Shown here: in pieces, positions 12,159 through 24,614 of the stretch
How positions within the stretch are numbered: position 1 is the first letter of the stretch
Layout of the letters: each line of letters begins with the position of its first letter
Source: Clusia tigrina
Lineage: Eukaryota; Arthropoda; Insecta; Diptera; Clusiidae
Length of the DNA stretch: 64,000 nucleotides
NCBI GenBank assembly: GCA_920105625.2
Contig: CAKKTE020000256.1
Coordinates: 45,911-109,910, forward strand
Reading direction: 5' to 3'
The notes under the pieces: generated by a model
Told to the model about the DNA's origin: nothing
Databases searched by the model: none
Seen by the model: the letters and a program-made list of their open reading frames with translations, nothing else
Translations under genes and position numbers: made by a program

Positions 12159-13137
12159 TGATAAAATGCTCGAGTACTTTATTGTTACAAAATTTCAAGG
12201 TTTTATGACGCTCCAGTAAAAAGTTACAAGCATTTGTACGTTGCACACTTTGATAGGTGTAGGACGTACCGTAAAGAAGTTAGGGCCATTTGAAGTTTTA
12301 TCAGTGTTTGATTTGGGACTCAAGGGTAGCATAGCTTTGAGCGATGGCTTAAATTGACAAGAGGCTCGAGTACTTCATTGTTACAAAACTTCAAGGTTTT
12401 ATGACGCTCCAGTAAAAAGTTACAAGCATTTGAATGTTGCAAACTTTGATAGGTGTAGGAAGTACCGTATAGAAGTTAGGGCCATTTGAAGTTTTATCAG
12501 TGTTTGATTTTGGACTCTAGGTTGCATAGCTTTGAGCGATGGCTTAAATTTACAAGAGGCTCGAGTACTTTATTGTTACAAAATTTCAAGGTTTTATGAC
12601 GCTCCAGAAAAAAGTTACAAGCATTTGTATGTTGCAAACTTTGATAGGTGTAGGACGTATCGTAAAGAAGTTAGGGGCGTTTGAAGTTTTATCAGTGTTT
12701 GATTTGGGACTCAAGGGTAGCATAGCTTTGAGCGATGGCTTAAATTGTCAAGAGGCTCGAGTGCTTTATTGTTACAAAACTTCAAGGTTTTATGACGCTC
12801 CAGTAAAAAGATACAAGCATTTGTATGTTGCAAACTTTGATAGGTGTTGGACGTACCGTAATGAAGTTAGGGGCGTTTGAAGTTTTATCAGTGTTTGATT
12901 TGGGACTCTAGGGTAGCATAGCTTTGAGCGACAGCTTAAATTGACAAGAGGGTCGAGTACTTTATTGTTACAAAATTTCAAGGTTTTATGACGCTCCAGT
13001 AACAAGTTACAAGCATTTGTATGTTGCGAACTTTGATAGGTGTAGGACGTACCGTATAGAAGTTAGGGCCATTTTAAGTTTTATCAGTGTTTGATTTGGG
13101 AGTCAATGGTAGCATAGCTTTGAGCGATGGCTTAAAT
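12159..13137 (+). repeat. Proto-HOR unit 2, best match to the later types
   Basis: Monomers start at 12,159 (M), 12,355 (A'), 12,550 (C), 12,746 (B) and 12,942 (A). The C monomer already has 'agaaaaaagtta' and 'gtatcgtaaag'. B has 'aaaacttcaa', 'gtgttgg', 'taatgaag' and 'gacagc'. A has 'gttgcgaac' and 'gagtcaatgg', with 'taacaagtta' where later copies have 'taataagtta'. The 979-bp length reflects a lost base in 'ctaggttgcatagc' near 12,521. It is followed at 13,138 by a 'gagtctcgag' monomer, the same junction that closes the homogenised domain at 63,790. Confidence 0.85.
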
Positions 13138-14109
13138 TGACAAGAGTCTCGAGTACTTTATTGTTACAAAACTTCAAGGTTTTATGACGCTCCAGTAAAA
13201 AGTTACAAGCATTTGTATGTTGCAAACTTTGATAGGTGCAGGACGTACCGTATAGAAGTTAGGGCCATTTGAATTTTCATCAGTGTTTGATTTGGGCCTC
13301 AAGGGTAGCATAGCTTTGAGCGATAGCTTAAATTGACAAGAGGCTCGAGTACTTCATTGTTACAAAATTTCAAGGTTTTATGACGCTCCAGTAAAAAGTT
13401 ACAAGCATTTGTATGTTGCAAACTTTGATAGGTGTAGGACGTACCGTAAAGAAGTTAGGGGTGTTTGAAGTTTTATCAGTGTTTGATTTGGGACTCTAGG
13501 GTAGCATAGTTTTGAGCGATAACTTAAATTGACAAGATGCTCGAGTACTTTATTGTTACAAAATTTCAAGATTTTATGACGCTCCAGTAAAAAGTTACAA
13601 GCATTTGAATGTTGCCAACTTTGATAGGTGTAGGACGTACCGTATAGAAGTTAGGGCCATTTGAAGTTTTCTCAGTGTTTGATTTGGGACTCTAGGGTAG
13701 CATAGCTTTGAGCGAGAGCTTAAATTGACAAGAGGCTCGAGTAATTTATTGTTACAAAACTTCAAGGTTTTATGACGCTCCAGTAAAAAGTTACAAGCAT
13801 TTGTATGTTGCAATCTTTGATAGGTGTAGGACGTACAGTAAAGAAGTTAGGGGCGTTTGAAGTTTTATCAGTGTTTGATTTGGGACTCTAGGGTAGCATA
13901 GCTTTGAGCGATGGCTTAAATTGACAAGAGGCTCGATTGTTACAAAACTTCAAGCTTTTATGACGCTCCAGTAAAAAGCTACAAGCATTTGTATGTTGAA
14001 AACTTTGATAGGTGTAGGACGTACCGTATAGAAGTTAGGGCCATTTGAAGTTTTATCAGTGTTTGATTTGGGACTCTAGGGTAGCATAGCTTTGAGCGAT
14101 GGCTTAAAG
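13138..14109 (+). repeat. Interspersed flank block 1 (five divergent monomers)
   Basis: The first monomer carries 'gagtctcgag', 'gtgcaggacg', 'tttcatcagtg' and 'gggcctcaagg'. This set recurs at 15,090 and 63,790. Four of its five monomers match 15,090-15,873. The last monomer (13,922-14,109) is 188 bp because 'ggctcgagtactttattg' is shortened to 'ggctcgattg', a loss of 8 bp. Confidence 0.82.
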
Positions 14110-15089
14110 TGATAAAATGCTCGAGTACTTTATTGTTACAAAATTTCAAGGTTTTATGACGCTCCAGTAAAAAGTTACAAGCATTTGTACGTTGCACACT
14201 TTGATAGGTGTAGGACGTACCGTAAAGAAGTTAGGGCCATTTGAAGTTTTATCAGTGTTTGATTTGGGACTCAAGGGTAGCATAGCTTTGAGCGATGGCT
14301 TAAATTGACAAGAGGCTCGAGAACTTTATTGTTACAAAACTTCAAGGTTTTATGACGCTCCAGTAAAAAGTTACAAGCATTTGAATGTTGCAAACTTTGA
14401 TAGGTGTAGGACGTACCGTATAGAAGTTAGGGCCATTTGAAGTTTTATCAGTGTTTGATTTTGGACTCTAGGGTAGCATAGCTTTCAGCGATGGCTTAAA
14501 TTTACAAGAGGCTCGAGTACTTTATTGTTACAAAATTTCAAGGTTTTATGACGCTCCAGTAAAAAGTTACAAGCATTTGTATGTTGCAAACTTTGATAGG
14601 TGTAGGACGTACCGTAAAGAAGTTAGGGGCGTTTGAAGTTTTATCAGTGTTTGATTTGGGACTCAAGGGTAGCATAGCTTTGAGTGAGGGCTTAAATTGA
14701 CAAGAGGCTCGAGTACTTTATTGTTACAAAACTTCAAGGTTTTATGACGCTCCAGTAAAAAGACACAAGCATTTGTATGTTGCAAACTTTGATAGGTGTT
14801 GGACGTACCGTAATGAAGTTAGGGGCGTTTGAAGTTTTATCAGTGTTTGATTTTGGACTCTAGGGTAGCATAGCTTTTAGCGATGGCTTAAATTTAAAAG
14901 AGGCTCTAGTACTTTATTGTTACAAAATTTCAACGTTTTATGACGCGCCAGTAAAAAGTTACAAGCATTTGTATGTTGCGAACTTTGATAGGTGTAGGAC
15001 GTACCGTATAGAAGTAAGGGCCATTTGAAGTTTTATCAGTGTTTGATTTGGGAGTCAATGGTAGCATAGCTTTGAGCGATGGCTTAAAT
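14110..15089 (+). repeat. Proto-HOR unit 3, 980 bp
   Basis: Monomers start at 14,110 (M), 14,306 (A'-like), 14,502 (C-like), 14,698 (B-like, with 'gtgttgg' and 'taatgaag' but an A'-style 'ttttggactctagg' ending) and 14,894 (an A-like right half, 'gttgcgaac' and 'gagtcaatgg', on a left half sharing 'ttaaaagaggctctag' and 'tttcaacg' with 11,571). It is followed by the 'gagtctcgag' flank at 15,090. Confidence 0.78.
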
Positions 15090-16461
15090 TGACAAGAGTC
15101 TCGAGTACTTTATTGTTACAAAACTTCAAGGTTTTATGACGCTCCAGTAAAAAGTTACAAGCATTTGTATGTTGCAAACTTTGATAGGTGCAGGACGTAC
15201 CGTATAGAAGTTAGGGCCATTTGAAGTTTCATCCGTGTTTGATTTGGGCCTCAAGGGTAGCATAGCTTTGAGCTATAGCTTAAATTGACAAGAGGCTCGA
15301 GTACTTCATTGTTACAAAATTTCAAGGTTTTATGACGCTCCAGTAAAAAGTTACAAGCATTTGTATGTTGCAAACTTTGATAGGTGTAGGACGTACCGTA
15401 AAGAAGTTAGGGGTGTTGGAAGTTTTATCAGTGTTTGATTTGGGACTCTAGGGTAGCATAGTTTTGAGCGATAACTTAAATTGACAAGATGCTCGAGTAC
15501 TTTATTGTTACAAAATTTCAAGATTTTATGACGCTCCAGTAAAAAGTTACAAGCATTTGAATGTTGCCAACTTTGATAGGTGTAGGACGTACCGTATAGA
15601 AGTTAGGGCCATTTGAAGTTTTCTCAGTGTTTGATTTGGGAGTCAATGGTAGCATAGCTTTGAGCGATGGCTTAAATTGACAAGAGTCTCGAGTACTTTA
15701 TTGTTACAAAACTTCAAGGTTTTATGACGCTCCAGTAAAAAGTTACAAGCATTTGTATGTTGCAATATTTGATAGGTGTATGACGTACAGTAAAGAAGTT
15801 AGGGGCGTTTGAAGTTTTATCAGTGTTTGATTTGGGACTCTAGGGTAGCATAGCTTTGAGCGATGGCTTAAATTGACAAGAGGCTCGAGTACTTTATTGG
15901 TACAAAACTTCAAGGTTTTATGACGCTCCAGTAAAAAGTTACAAGCATTTGTATGTTGCGAACTTTGATAGGTGTAGGACGTACCGTAAAGAAGTTAGGG
16001 GCGTTTGAAGTTTTATCAGTGTTTGATTTGGGACTCTAGGGTAGCATAGCTTTGAGCGAGAGCTTAAATTGACAAGAGGGTCGAGTACTTTATTGTTACA
16101 AAATTTCAAGGTTTTATGACGCTCCAGTAAAAAGTTACAAGCATTTGTATGTTGCGAACTTTGATAGGTGTAGGACGTACCGTATAGAAGTTAGGGCCAT
16201 TTGAAGTTTTATCAGTGTTTGATTTGGGAGTCAATGGTAGCATAGCTTTGAGCGATGGCTTAAATTGACGAGAGGCTCGAGTACTTTATTGTTACAAAAT
16301 TTCAAGTTTTTATGACGCTCCAGTAAAAAGATACAAGCATTTGTATGTTGCAAACTTTGATAGGTGTAGGACGTACCGTATAGAAGTTAGGGGCGTTTGA
16401 AGTTTTATCAGTGTTTGATTTGGGACTCTAGGGTAGCATAGCTTTGAGCGATGGCTTAAAT
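15090..16461 (+). repeat. Interspersed flank block 2 (seven divergent monomers)
   Basis: Starts with a 'gagtctcgag', 'gtgcaggacg', 'gggcctcaagg' monomer like 13,138 and 63,790. Its first four monomers parallel 13,138-13,921. A second 'gagtctcgag' monomer starts at 15,678 and has its own 'gcaatatttg' and 'gtatgacg' changes. The last monomers (15,874, 16,070 and 16,266) lead into M at 16,462. Confidence 0.78.
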
Positions 16462-17441
16462 TGATAAAATGCTCGAGTACTTTATTGTTACAAAATTTCA
16501 AGGTTTTATGACGCTCCAGTAAAAAGTTACAAGCATTTGTACGTTGCACACTTTGATAGGTGTAGGACGTACCGTAAAGAAGTTAGGGCCATTTGAAGTT
16601 TTATCAGTGTTTGATTTGGGACTAAAGGGTAGCATAGCTTTGAGCGATGGCTTAAATTGACAAGAGGCTCGAGTACTTCATTGTTACAAAACTTCAAGGT
16701 TTTATGACGCTCCAGTAAAAAGTTACAAGCATTTGAATGTTGCAAACTTTGATAGGTGTAGGACGTACCGTATAGAAGTTAGGGCCATTTGAAGTTTTAT
16801 CAGTGTTTGATTTTGGACTCTAGGGTAGCATAGCTTTGAGCGATGGCTTAAATTTACAAGAGGCTCGAGTACTTTATTGTTACAAAATTTCAAGGTTTTA
16901 TGACGCTCCAGAAAAAAGTTACAAGCATTTGTATGTTGCAAACTTTGATAGGTGTAGGACGTATCGTAAATAAGTTAGGGGCGTTTGAAGTTTTATCAGT
17001 GTTTGATTTGGGACTCAAGGGTAGCATAGCTTTGAGCGATGGCTTAAATTTACAAGAGGCTCGAGTACTTTATTGTTACAAAATTTCAAGGTTTTATGAC
17101 GCTCCAGTAAAAAGATACAAGCATTTGTATGTTGCAAACTTTGATAGGTGTTGGACGTACCGTAATGAAGTTAGGGGCGTTTGAAGTTTTATCAGTGTTT
17201 GATTTGGGACTCTAGGGTAGCAAAGCTTTGAGCGACAGCTTAAATTGACAAGAGGGTCGAGTACTTTATTGTTACAAAATTTCAAGGTTTTATGACGCTC
17301 CAGTAATAAGTTACAAGCATTTGTATGTTGCGAACTTTGATAGGTGTAGGACGTACCGTATAGAAGTTAGGGGCGTTTGAAGTTTTATCAGTGTTTGATT
17401 TGGGAGTCAATGGTAGCATAGCTTTGAGCGATGGCTTAAAT
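16462..17441 (+). repeat. Proto-HOR unit 4, directly abutting the homogenised domain
   Basis: Monomers start at 16,462 (M), 16,658 (A'), 16,854 (C), 17,050 (B, but with 'aaaatttcaa') and 17,246 (A). Unlike units 2 and 3 it is not followed by the 'gagtctcgag' flank. It runs straight on into B (truncated), A', C, A, B, A, B and so on. This makes it the likely seed of the homogenised domain. Confidence 0.82.
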
Positions 17442-17562
17442 TTACAAGAGGCTCGAGTACTTTATTGTTACAAAACTTCAAGGTTTTATGACGCTCCAGT
17501 AAAAAGATACAAGCATTTGTATGTTGCTCTAGGGTAGCATAGCTTTGAGCGACAGCTTAAAT
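17442..17562 (+). repeat. Truncated B monomer, 121 bp (75 bp deleted)
   Basis: After 'gtatgttg' the sequence jumps at about 17,527 to 'ctctagggtagcatag', removing 75 bp of the middle-right part of the monomer. The next monomer starts at 17,563. It sits at the entry to the homogenised domain. Confidence 0.9.
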
Positions 17563-17758
17563 TGACAAGAGGGTCGAGTACTTTATTGTTACAAAATTTC
17601 AAGGTTTTATGACGCTCCAGTAATAAGTTACAAGCATTTGTATGTTGCGAACTTTGATAGGTGTAGGACGTACCGTATAGAAGTTAGGGCCATTTGAAGT
17701 TTTATCAGTGTTTGATTTTGGACTCTAGGGTAGCATAGCTTTGAGCGATGGCTTAAAT

Positions 17759-17950
17759 TTACAAGAGGCTCGAGTACTTTATTGTTACAAAATTTCAAGG
17801 TTTTATGACGCTCCAGAAAAAAGTTACAAGCATTTGTATGTTGCAAACTTTGATAGGTGTAGGACGTATCGTAAAGAAGTTAGGGGCGTTTGAAGTTTTA
17901 TCAGTGTTTGATTTGGGACTCAAGGGTAGCATAGCTTTTTTTTTTTAAAT
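17759..17950 (+). repeat. C monomer with an 11-T run replacing its end, 192 bp
   Basis: The usual 'gctttgagcgatggcttaaat' ending has its 10-bp centre replaced by six T, giving a run of 11 T at 17,936-17,946 followed by 'aaat'. Net loss is 4 bp. It is the only such tract in the window and lies immediately before the regular domain. A sequencing or consensus error cannot be excluded. Confidence 0.85.
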
Positions 17951-19518
17951 TGACAAGAGGGTCGAGTACTTTATTGTTACAAAATTTCAAGGTTTTATGA
18001 CGCTCCAGTAATAAGTTACAAGCATTTGTATGTTGCGAACTTTGATAGGTGTAGGACGTACCGTATAGAAGTTAGGGCCATTTGAAGTTTTATCAGTGTT
18101 TGATTTGGGAGTCAATGGTAGCATAGCTTTGAGCGATGGCTTAAATTTACAAGAGGCTCGAGTACTTTATTGTTACAAAATTTCAAGGTTTTATGACGCT
18201 CCAGTAAAAAGATACAAGCATTTGTATGTTGCAAACTTTGATAGGTGTTGGACGTACCGTAATGAAGTTAGGGGCGTTTGAAGTTTTATCAGTGTTTGAT
18301 TTGGGACTCTAGGGTAGCATAGCTTTGAGCGACAGCTTAAATTGACAAGAGGGTCGAGTACTTTATTGTTACAAAATTTCAAGGTTTTATGACGCTCCAG
18401 TAATAAGTTACAAGCATTTGTATGTTGCGAACTTTGATAGGTGTAGGACGTACCGTATAGAAGTTAGGGCCATTTGAAGTTTTATCAGTGTTTGATTTGG
18501 GAGTCAATGGTAGCATAGCTTTGAGCGATGGCTTAAATTTACAAGAGACTCGAGTACTTTATTGTTACAAAACTTCAAGGTTTTATGACGCTCCAGTAAA
18601 AAGTTACAAGCATTTGTATGTTGCAAACTTTGATAGGTGTTGGACGTACCGTAATGAAGTTAGGGGCGTTTGAAGTTTTATCAGTGTTTGATTTGGGACT
18701 CTAGGGTAGCATAGCTTTGAGCGACAGCTTAAATTGACAAGAGGGTCGAGTACTTTATTGTTACAAAATTTCAAGGTTTTATGACGCTCCAGTAATAAGT
18801 TACAAGCATTTGTATGTTGCGAACTTTGATAGGTGTAGGACGTACCGTATAGAAGTTAGGGCCATTTGAAGTTTTATCAGTGTTTGATTTTGGACTCTAG
18901 GGTAGCATAGCTTTGAGCGATGGCTTAAATTTACAAGAGGCTCGAGTACTTTATTGTTACAAAATTTCAAGGTTTTATGACGCTCCAGAAAAAAGTTACA
19001 AGCATTTGTATGTTGCAAACTTTGATAGGTGTAGGACGTATCGTAAAGAAGTTAGGGGCGTTTGAAGTTTTATCAGTGTTTGATTTGGGACTCAAGGGTA
19101 GCATAGCTTTGAGCGATGGCTTAAATTTACAAGAGGCTCGAGTACTTTATTGTTACAAAATTTCAAGGTTTTATGACGCTCCAGAAAAAAGTTACAAGCA
19201 TTTGTATGTTGCAAACTTTGATAGGTGTAGGACGTATCGTAAAGAAGTTAGGGGCGTTTGAAGTTTTATCAGTGTTTGATTTGGGACTCAAGGGTAGCAT
19301 AGCTTTGAGCGATGGCTTAAATTTACAAGAGGCTCGAGTACATTATTGTTACAAAATTTCAAGGTTTTATGACGCTCCAGAAAAAAGTTACAAGCATTTG
19401 TATGTTGCAAACTTTGATAGGTGTAGGACGTATCGTAAAGAAGTTAGGGGCGTTTGAAGTTTTATCAGTGTTTGATTTGGGACTCTAGGGTAGCATAGCT
19501 TTGAGCGACAGCTTAAAT

Positions 19519-20498
19519 TGACAAGAGGGTCGAGTACTTTATTGTTACAAAATTTCAAGGTTTTATGACGCTCCAGTAATAAGTTACAAGCATTTGTATG
19601 TTGCGAACTTTGATAGGTGTAGGACGTACCGTATAGAAGTTAGGGCCATTTGAAGTTTTATCAGTGTTTGATTTGGGAGTCAATGGTAGCATAGCTTTGA
19701 GCGATGGCTTAAATTTACAAGAGGCTCGAGTACTTTATTGTTACAAAATTTCAAGGTTTTATGACGCTCCAGAAAAAAGTTACAAGCATTTGTATGTTGC
19801 AAACTTTGATAGGTGTTGGACGTACCGTAATGAAGTTAGGGGCGTTTGAAGTTTTATCAGTGTTTGATTTGGGACTCTAGGGTAGCATAGCTTTGAGCGA
19901 CAGCTTAAATTGACAAGAGGGTCGAGTACTTTATTGTTACAAAATTTCAAGGTTTTATGACGCCCCAGTAATAAGTTACAAGCATTTGTATGTTGCGAAC
20001 TTTGATAGGTGTAGGACGTACCGTATAGAAGTTAGGGCCATTTGAAGTTTTATCAGTGTTTGATTTTGGACTCTAGGGTAGCATAGCTTTGAGCGATGGC
20101 TTAAATTTACAAGAGGCTCGAATACTTTATTGTTACAAAATTTCAAGGTTTTATGACGCTCCAGAAAAAAGTTACAAGCATTTGTATGTTGCAAACTTTG
20201 ATAGGTGTAGGACGTATCGTAAAGAAGTTAGGGGCGTTTGAAGTTTTATCAGTGTTTGATTTGGGACTCAAGGGTAGCATAGCTTTGAGCGATGGCTTAA
20301 ATTTACAAGAGGCTCGAGTACTTTATTGTTACAAAATTTCAAGGTTTTATGACGCTCCAGAAAAAAGTTACAAGCATTTGTATGTTGCAAACTTTGATAG
20401 GTGTAGGACGTATCGTAAAGAAGTTAGGGGCGTTTGAAGTTTTATCAGTGTTTGATTTGGGACTCTAGGGTAGCATAGCTTTGAGCGACAGCTTAAAT
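19519..20498 (+). repeat. 5-mer HOR unit, variant A-E-A'-C-D
   Basis: Regular 980-bp spacing, but the B position (19,715) is occupied by chimera E: C left ('agaaaaaagtta') with B right ('gtgttgg', 'taatgaag', 'ctctagg'). Confidence 0.8.
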
Positions 20499-20890
20499 TG
20501 GCAAGAGGGTCGAGTACTTTATTGTTACAAAATTTCAAGGTTTTATGACGCTCCAGTAATAAGTTACAAGCATTTGTATGTTGCGAACTTTGATAGGTGT
20601 AGGACGTACCGTATAGAAGTTAGGGCCATTTGAAGTTTTATCAGTGTTTGATTTTGGACTCTAGGGTAGCATAGCTTTGAGCGATGGCTTAAATTTACAA
20701 GAGGCTCGAGTACTTTATTGTTACAAAATTTCAAGGTTTTATGACGCTCCAGAAAAAAGTTACAAGCATTTGTATGTTGCAAACTTTGATATGTGTAGGA
20801 CGTATCGTAAAGAAGTTAGGGGCGTTTGAAGTTTTATCAGTGTTTGATTTGGGACTCAAGGGTAGCATAGCTTTGAGCGATGGCTTAAAT

Positions 20891-21870
20891 TTACAAGAGG
20901 CTCGAGTACTTTATTGTTACAAAATTTCAAGGTTTTATGACGCTCCAGAAAAAAGTTACAAGCATTTGTATGTTGCAAACTTTGATAGGTGTAGGACGTA
21001 CCGTATAGAAGTTAGGGCCATTTGAAGTTTTATCAGTGTTTGATTTGGGAGTCAATGGTAGCATAGCTTTGAGCGATGGCTTAAATTTACAAGAGGCTCG
21101 AGTACTTTATTGTTACAAAACTTCAAGGTTTTATGACGCTCCAGTAAAAAGATACAAGCATTTGTATGTTGCAAACTTTGATAGGTGTTGGACGTACCGT
21201 AATGAAGTTAGGGGCGTTTGAAGTTTTATCAGTGTTTGATTTGGGACTCTAGGGTAGCATAGCTTTGAGCGACAGCTTAAATTGACAAGAGGGTCGAGTA
21301 CTTTATTGTTACAAAATTTCAAGGTTTTATGACGCTCCAGTAATAAGTTACAAGCATTTGTATGTTGCGAACTTTGATAGGTGTAGGACGTACCGTATAG
21401 AAGTTAGGGCCATTTGAAGTTTTATCAGTGTTTGATTTTGGACTCTAGGGTAGCATAGCTTTGAGCGATGGCTTAAATTTACAAGAGGCTCGAGTACTTT
21501 ATTGTTACAAAATTTCAAGGTTTTATGACGCTCCAGAAAAAAGTTACAAGCATTTGTATGTTGCAAACTTTGATAGGTGTAGGACGTATCGTAAAGAAGT
21601 TAGGGGCGTTTGAAGTTTTATCAGTGTTTGATTTGGGACTCAAGGGTAGCATAGCTTTGAGCGATGGCTTAAATTTACAAGAGGCTCGAGTACTTTATTG
21701 TTACAAAATTTCAAGGTTTTATGACGCTCCAGAAAAAAGTTACAAGCATTTGTATGTTGCAAACTTTGATAGGTGTAGGACGTATCGTAAAGAAGTTAGG
21801 GGCGTTTGAAGTTTTATCAGTGTTTGATTTGGGACTCTAGGGTAGCATAGCTTTGAGCGACAGCTTAAAT
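20891..21870 (+). repeat. 5-mer HOR unit starting with a C/A chimera
   Basis: The first monomer (20,891) is C on the left and A on the right ('gtatagaag', 'gagtcaatgg'). Then come B 21,087, A' 21,283, C 21,479 and D 21,675. Confidence 0.8.
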
Positions 21871-22850
21871 TGACAAGAGGGTCGAGTACTTTATTGTTAC
21901 AAAATTTCAAGGTTTTATGACGCTCCAGTAATAAGTTACAAGCATTTGTATGTTGCGAACTTTGATAGGTGTAGGACGTACCGTATAGAAGTTAGGGCCA
22001 TTTGAAGTTTTATCAGTGTTTGATTTTGGACTCTAGGGTAGCATAGCTTTGAGCGATGGCTTAAATTTACAAGAGGCTCGAGTACTTTATTGTTACAAAA
22101 TTTCAAGGTTTTATGACGCTCCAGAAAAAAGTTACAAGCATTTGTATGTTGCAAACTTTGATAGGTGTAGGACGTATCGTAAAGAAGTTAGGGGCGTTTG
22201 AAGTTTTATCAGTGTTTGATTTGGGACTCAAGGGTAGCATAGCTTTGAACGATGGCTTAAATTTACAAGAGGCTCGAGTACTTTATTGTTACAAAATTTC
22301 AAGGTTTTATGACGCTCCAGAAAAAAGTTACAAGCATTTGTATGTTGCAAACTTTGATAGGTGTAGGACGTATCGTAAAGAAGTTAGGGGCGTTTGAAGT
22401 TTTATCAGTGTTTGATTTGGGACTCAAGGGTAGCATAGCTTTGAGCGATGGCTTAAATTTACAAGAGGCTCGAGTACTTTATTGTTACAAAATTTCAAGG
22501 TTTTATGACGCTCCAGAAAAAAGTTACAAGCATTTGTATGTTGCAAACTTTGATAGGTGTAGGACGTATCGTTAAGAAGTTAGGGGCGTTTGAAGTTTTA
22601 TCAGTGTTTGATTTGGGACTCTAGGGTAGCATAGCTTTGAGCGACAGCTTAAATTGACAAGAGGGTCGAGTACTTTATTGTTACAAAATTTCAAGGTTTT
22701 ATGACGCTCCAGTAATAAGTTACAAGCATTTGTATGTTGCGAACTTTGATAGGTGTAGGACGTACCGTATAGAAGTTAGGGCCATTTGAAGTTTTATCAG
22801 TGTTTGATTTGGGAGTCAATGGTAGCATAGCTTTGAGCGATGGCTTAAAT

Positions 22851-23046
22851 TTACAAGAGGCTCGAGTACTTTATTGTTACAAAATTTCAAGGTTTTATGA
22901 CGCTCCAGAAAAAAGTTACAAGCATTTGTATGTTGCAAACTTTGATAGGTGTTGGACGTACCGTAATGAAGTTAGGGGCGTTTGAAGTTTTATCAGTGTT
23001 TGATTTGGGACTCTAGGGTAGCATAGCTTTGAGCGACAGCTTAAAT
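22851..23046 (+). repeat. Type E chimeric monomer (C left, B right)
   Basis: Carries C's 'agaaaaaagtta' then B's 'gtgttgg', 'taatgaag', 'ctctagg' and 'gacagc'. The switch lies between monomer positions about 66 and 104. Other examples start at 19,715, 33,239, 35,199, 40,099, 50,683, 60,850 and 63,398. Confidence 0.82.
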
Positions 23047-23634
23047 TGACAAGAGGGTCGAGTACTTTATTGTTACAAAATTTCAAGGTTTTATGACGCC
23101 CCAGTAATAAGTTACAAGCATTTGTATGTTGCGAACTTTGATAGGTGTAGGACGTACCGTATAGAAGTTAGGGCCATTTGAAGTTTTATCAGTGTTTGAT
23201 TTGGGAGTCAATGGTAGCATAGCTTTGAGCGATGGCTTAAATTTACAAGAGAATCGAGTACTTTATTGTTACAAAACTTCAAGGTTTTATGACGCTCCAG
23301 TAAAAAGTTACAAGCATTTGTATGTTGCAAACTTTGATAGGTGTTGGACGTACCGTAATGAAGTTAGGGGCGTTTGAAGTTTTATCAGTGTTTGATTTGG
23401 GACTCAAGGGTAGCATAGCTTTGAGCGATGGCTTAAATTTACAAGAGGCTCGAGTACTTTATTGTTACAAAATTTCAAGGTTTTATGACGCTCCAGAAAA
23501 AAGTTACAAGCATTTGTATGTTGCAAACTTTGATAGGTGTAGGACGTATCGTAAAGAAGTTAGGGGCGTTTGAAGTTTTATCAGTGTTTGATTTGGGACT
23601 CAAGGGTAGCATAGCTTTGAGCGATGGCTTAAAT

Positions 23635-24614
23635 TTACAAGAGGCTCGAGTACTTTATTGTTACAAAATTTCAAGGTTTTATGACGCTCCAGAAAAAAGT
23701 TACAAGCATTTGTATGTTGCAAACTATGATAGGTGTAGGACGTACCGTGTAGAAGTTAGGGGCGTTTGAAGTTTTATCAGTGTTTGATTTGGGAGTCAAT
23801 GGTAGCATAGCTTTGAGCGATGGCTTAAATTTACAAGAGGCTCGAGTACTTTATTGTTACAAAATTTCAAGGTTTTATGACGCTCCAGTAAAAAGTTACA
23901 AGCATTTGTATGTTGCAAACTTTGATAGGTGTTGGACGTACCGTAATGAAGTTAGGGGCGTTTGAAGTTTTATCAGTGTTTGATTTGGGACTCTAGGGTA
24001 GCATAGCTTTGAGCGACAGCTTAAATTGACAAGAGGGTCGAGTACTTTATTGTTACAAAATTTCAAGGTTTTATGACGCTCCAGTAATAAGTTACAAGCA
24101 TTTGTATGTTGCGAACTTTGATAGGTGTAGGACGTACCGTATAGAAGTTAGGGCCATTTGAAGTTTTATCAGTGTTTGATTTTGGACTCTAGGGTAGCAT
24201 AGCTTTGAGCGATGGCTTAAATTTACAAGAGGCTCGAGTACTTTATTGTTACAAAATTTCAAGGTTTTATGACGCTCCAGAAAAAAGTTACAAGCATTTG
24301 TATGTTGCAAACTTTGATAGGTGTAGGACGTATCGTAAAGAAGTTAGGGGCGTTTGAAGTTTTATCAGTGTTTGATTTGGGACTCAAGGGTAGCATAGCT
24401 TTGAGCGATGGCTTAAATTTACAAGAGGCTCGAGTACTTTATTGTTACAAAATTTCAAGGTTTTATGACGCTCCAGAAAAAAGTTACAAGCATTTGTATG
24501 TTGCAAACTTTGATAGGTGTAGGACGTATCGTAAAGAAGTTAGGGGCGTTTGAAGTTTTATCAGTGTTTGATTTGGGACTCTAGGGTAGCATAGCTTTGA
24601 GCGACAGCTTAAAT
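23635..24614 (+). repeat. 5-mer HOR unit starting with a C/A chimera
   Basis: 23,635 is C left and A right, with 'ccgtgtagaag' and 'ggggcg'. The B at 23,831 has 'aaaatttcaa' and 'taaaaagtta'. A' 24,027, C 24,223 and D 24,419 follow. Confidence 0.78.

Larger units (their letters stand above)
10983..17950 (+). repeat. Zone II: transition zone with proto-HOR units
   Basis: Thirty-six monomers in which the types that dominate later first appear in a fixed order. A marker monomer M ('tgataaaatgctcg') starts at 11,179, 12,159, 14,110 and 16,462 and is each time followed by A'-, C-, B- and A-like monomers. The four units are separated by stretches of other monomers (13,138-14,109 and 15,090-16,461). 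From 17,442 the array passes into the homogenised domain. The only content is repeat. Confidence 0.85.

Noticed and set aside
17936..17946. Poly-A tail or retroposon footprint on the minus strand (11-T run)
   Set aside because: There is no inserted body or target-site duplication. The run simply replaces 10 bp of the monomer, so a local mutation or consensus error is simpler.
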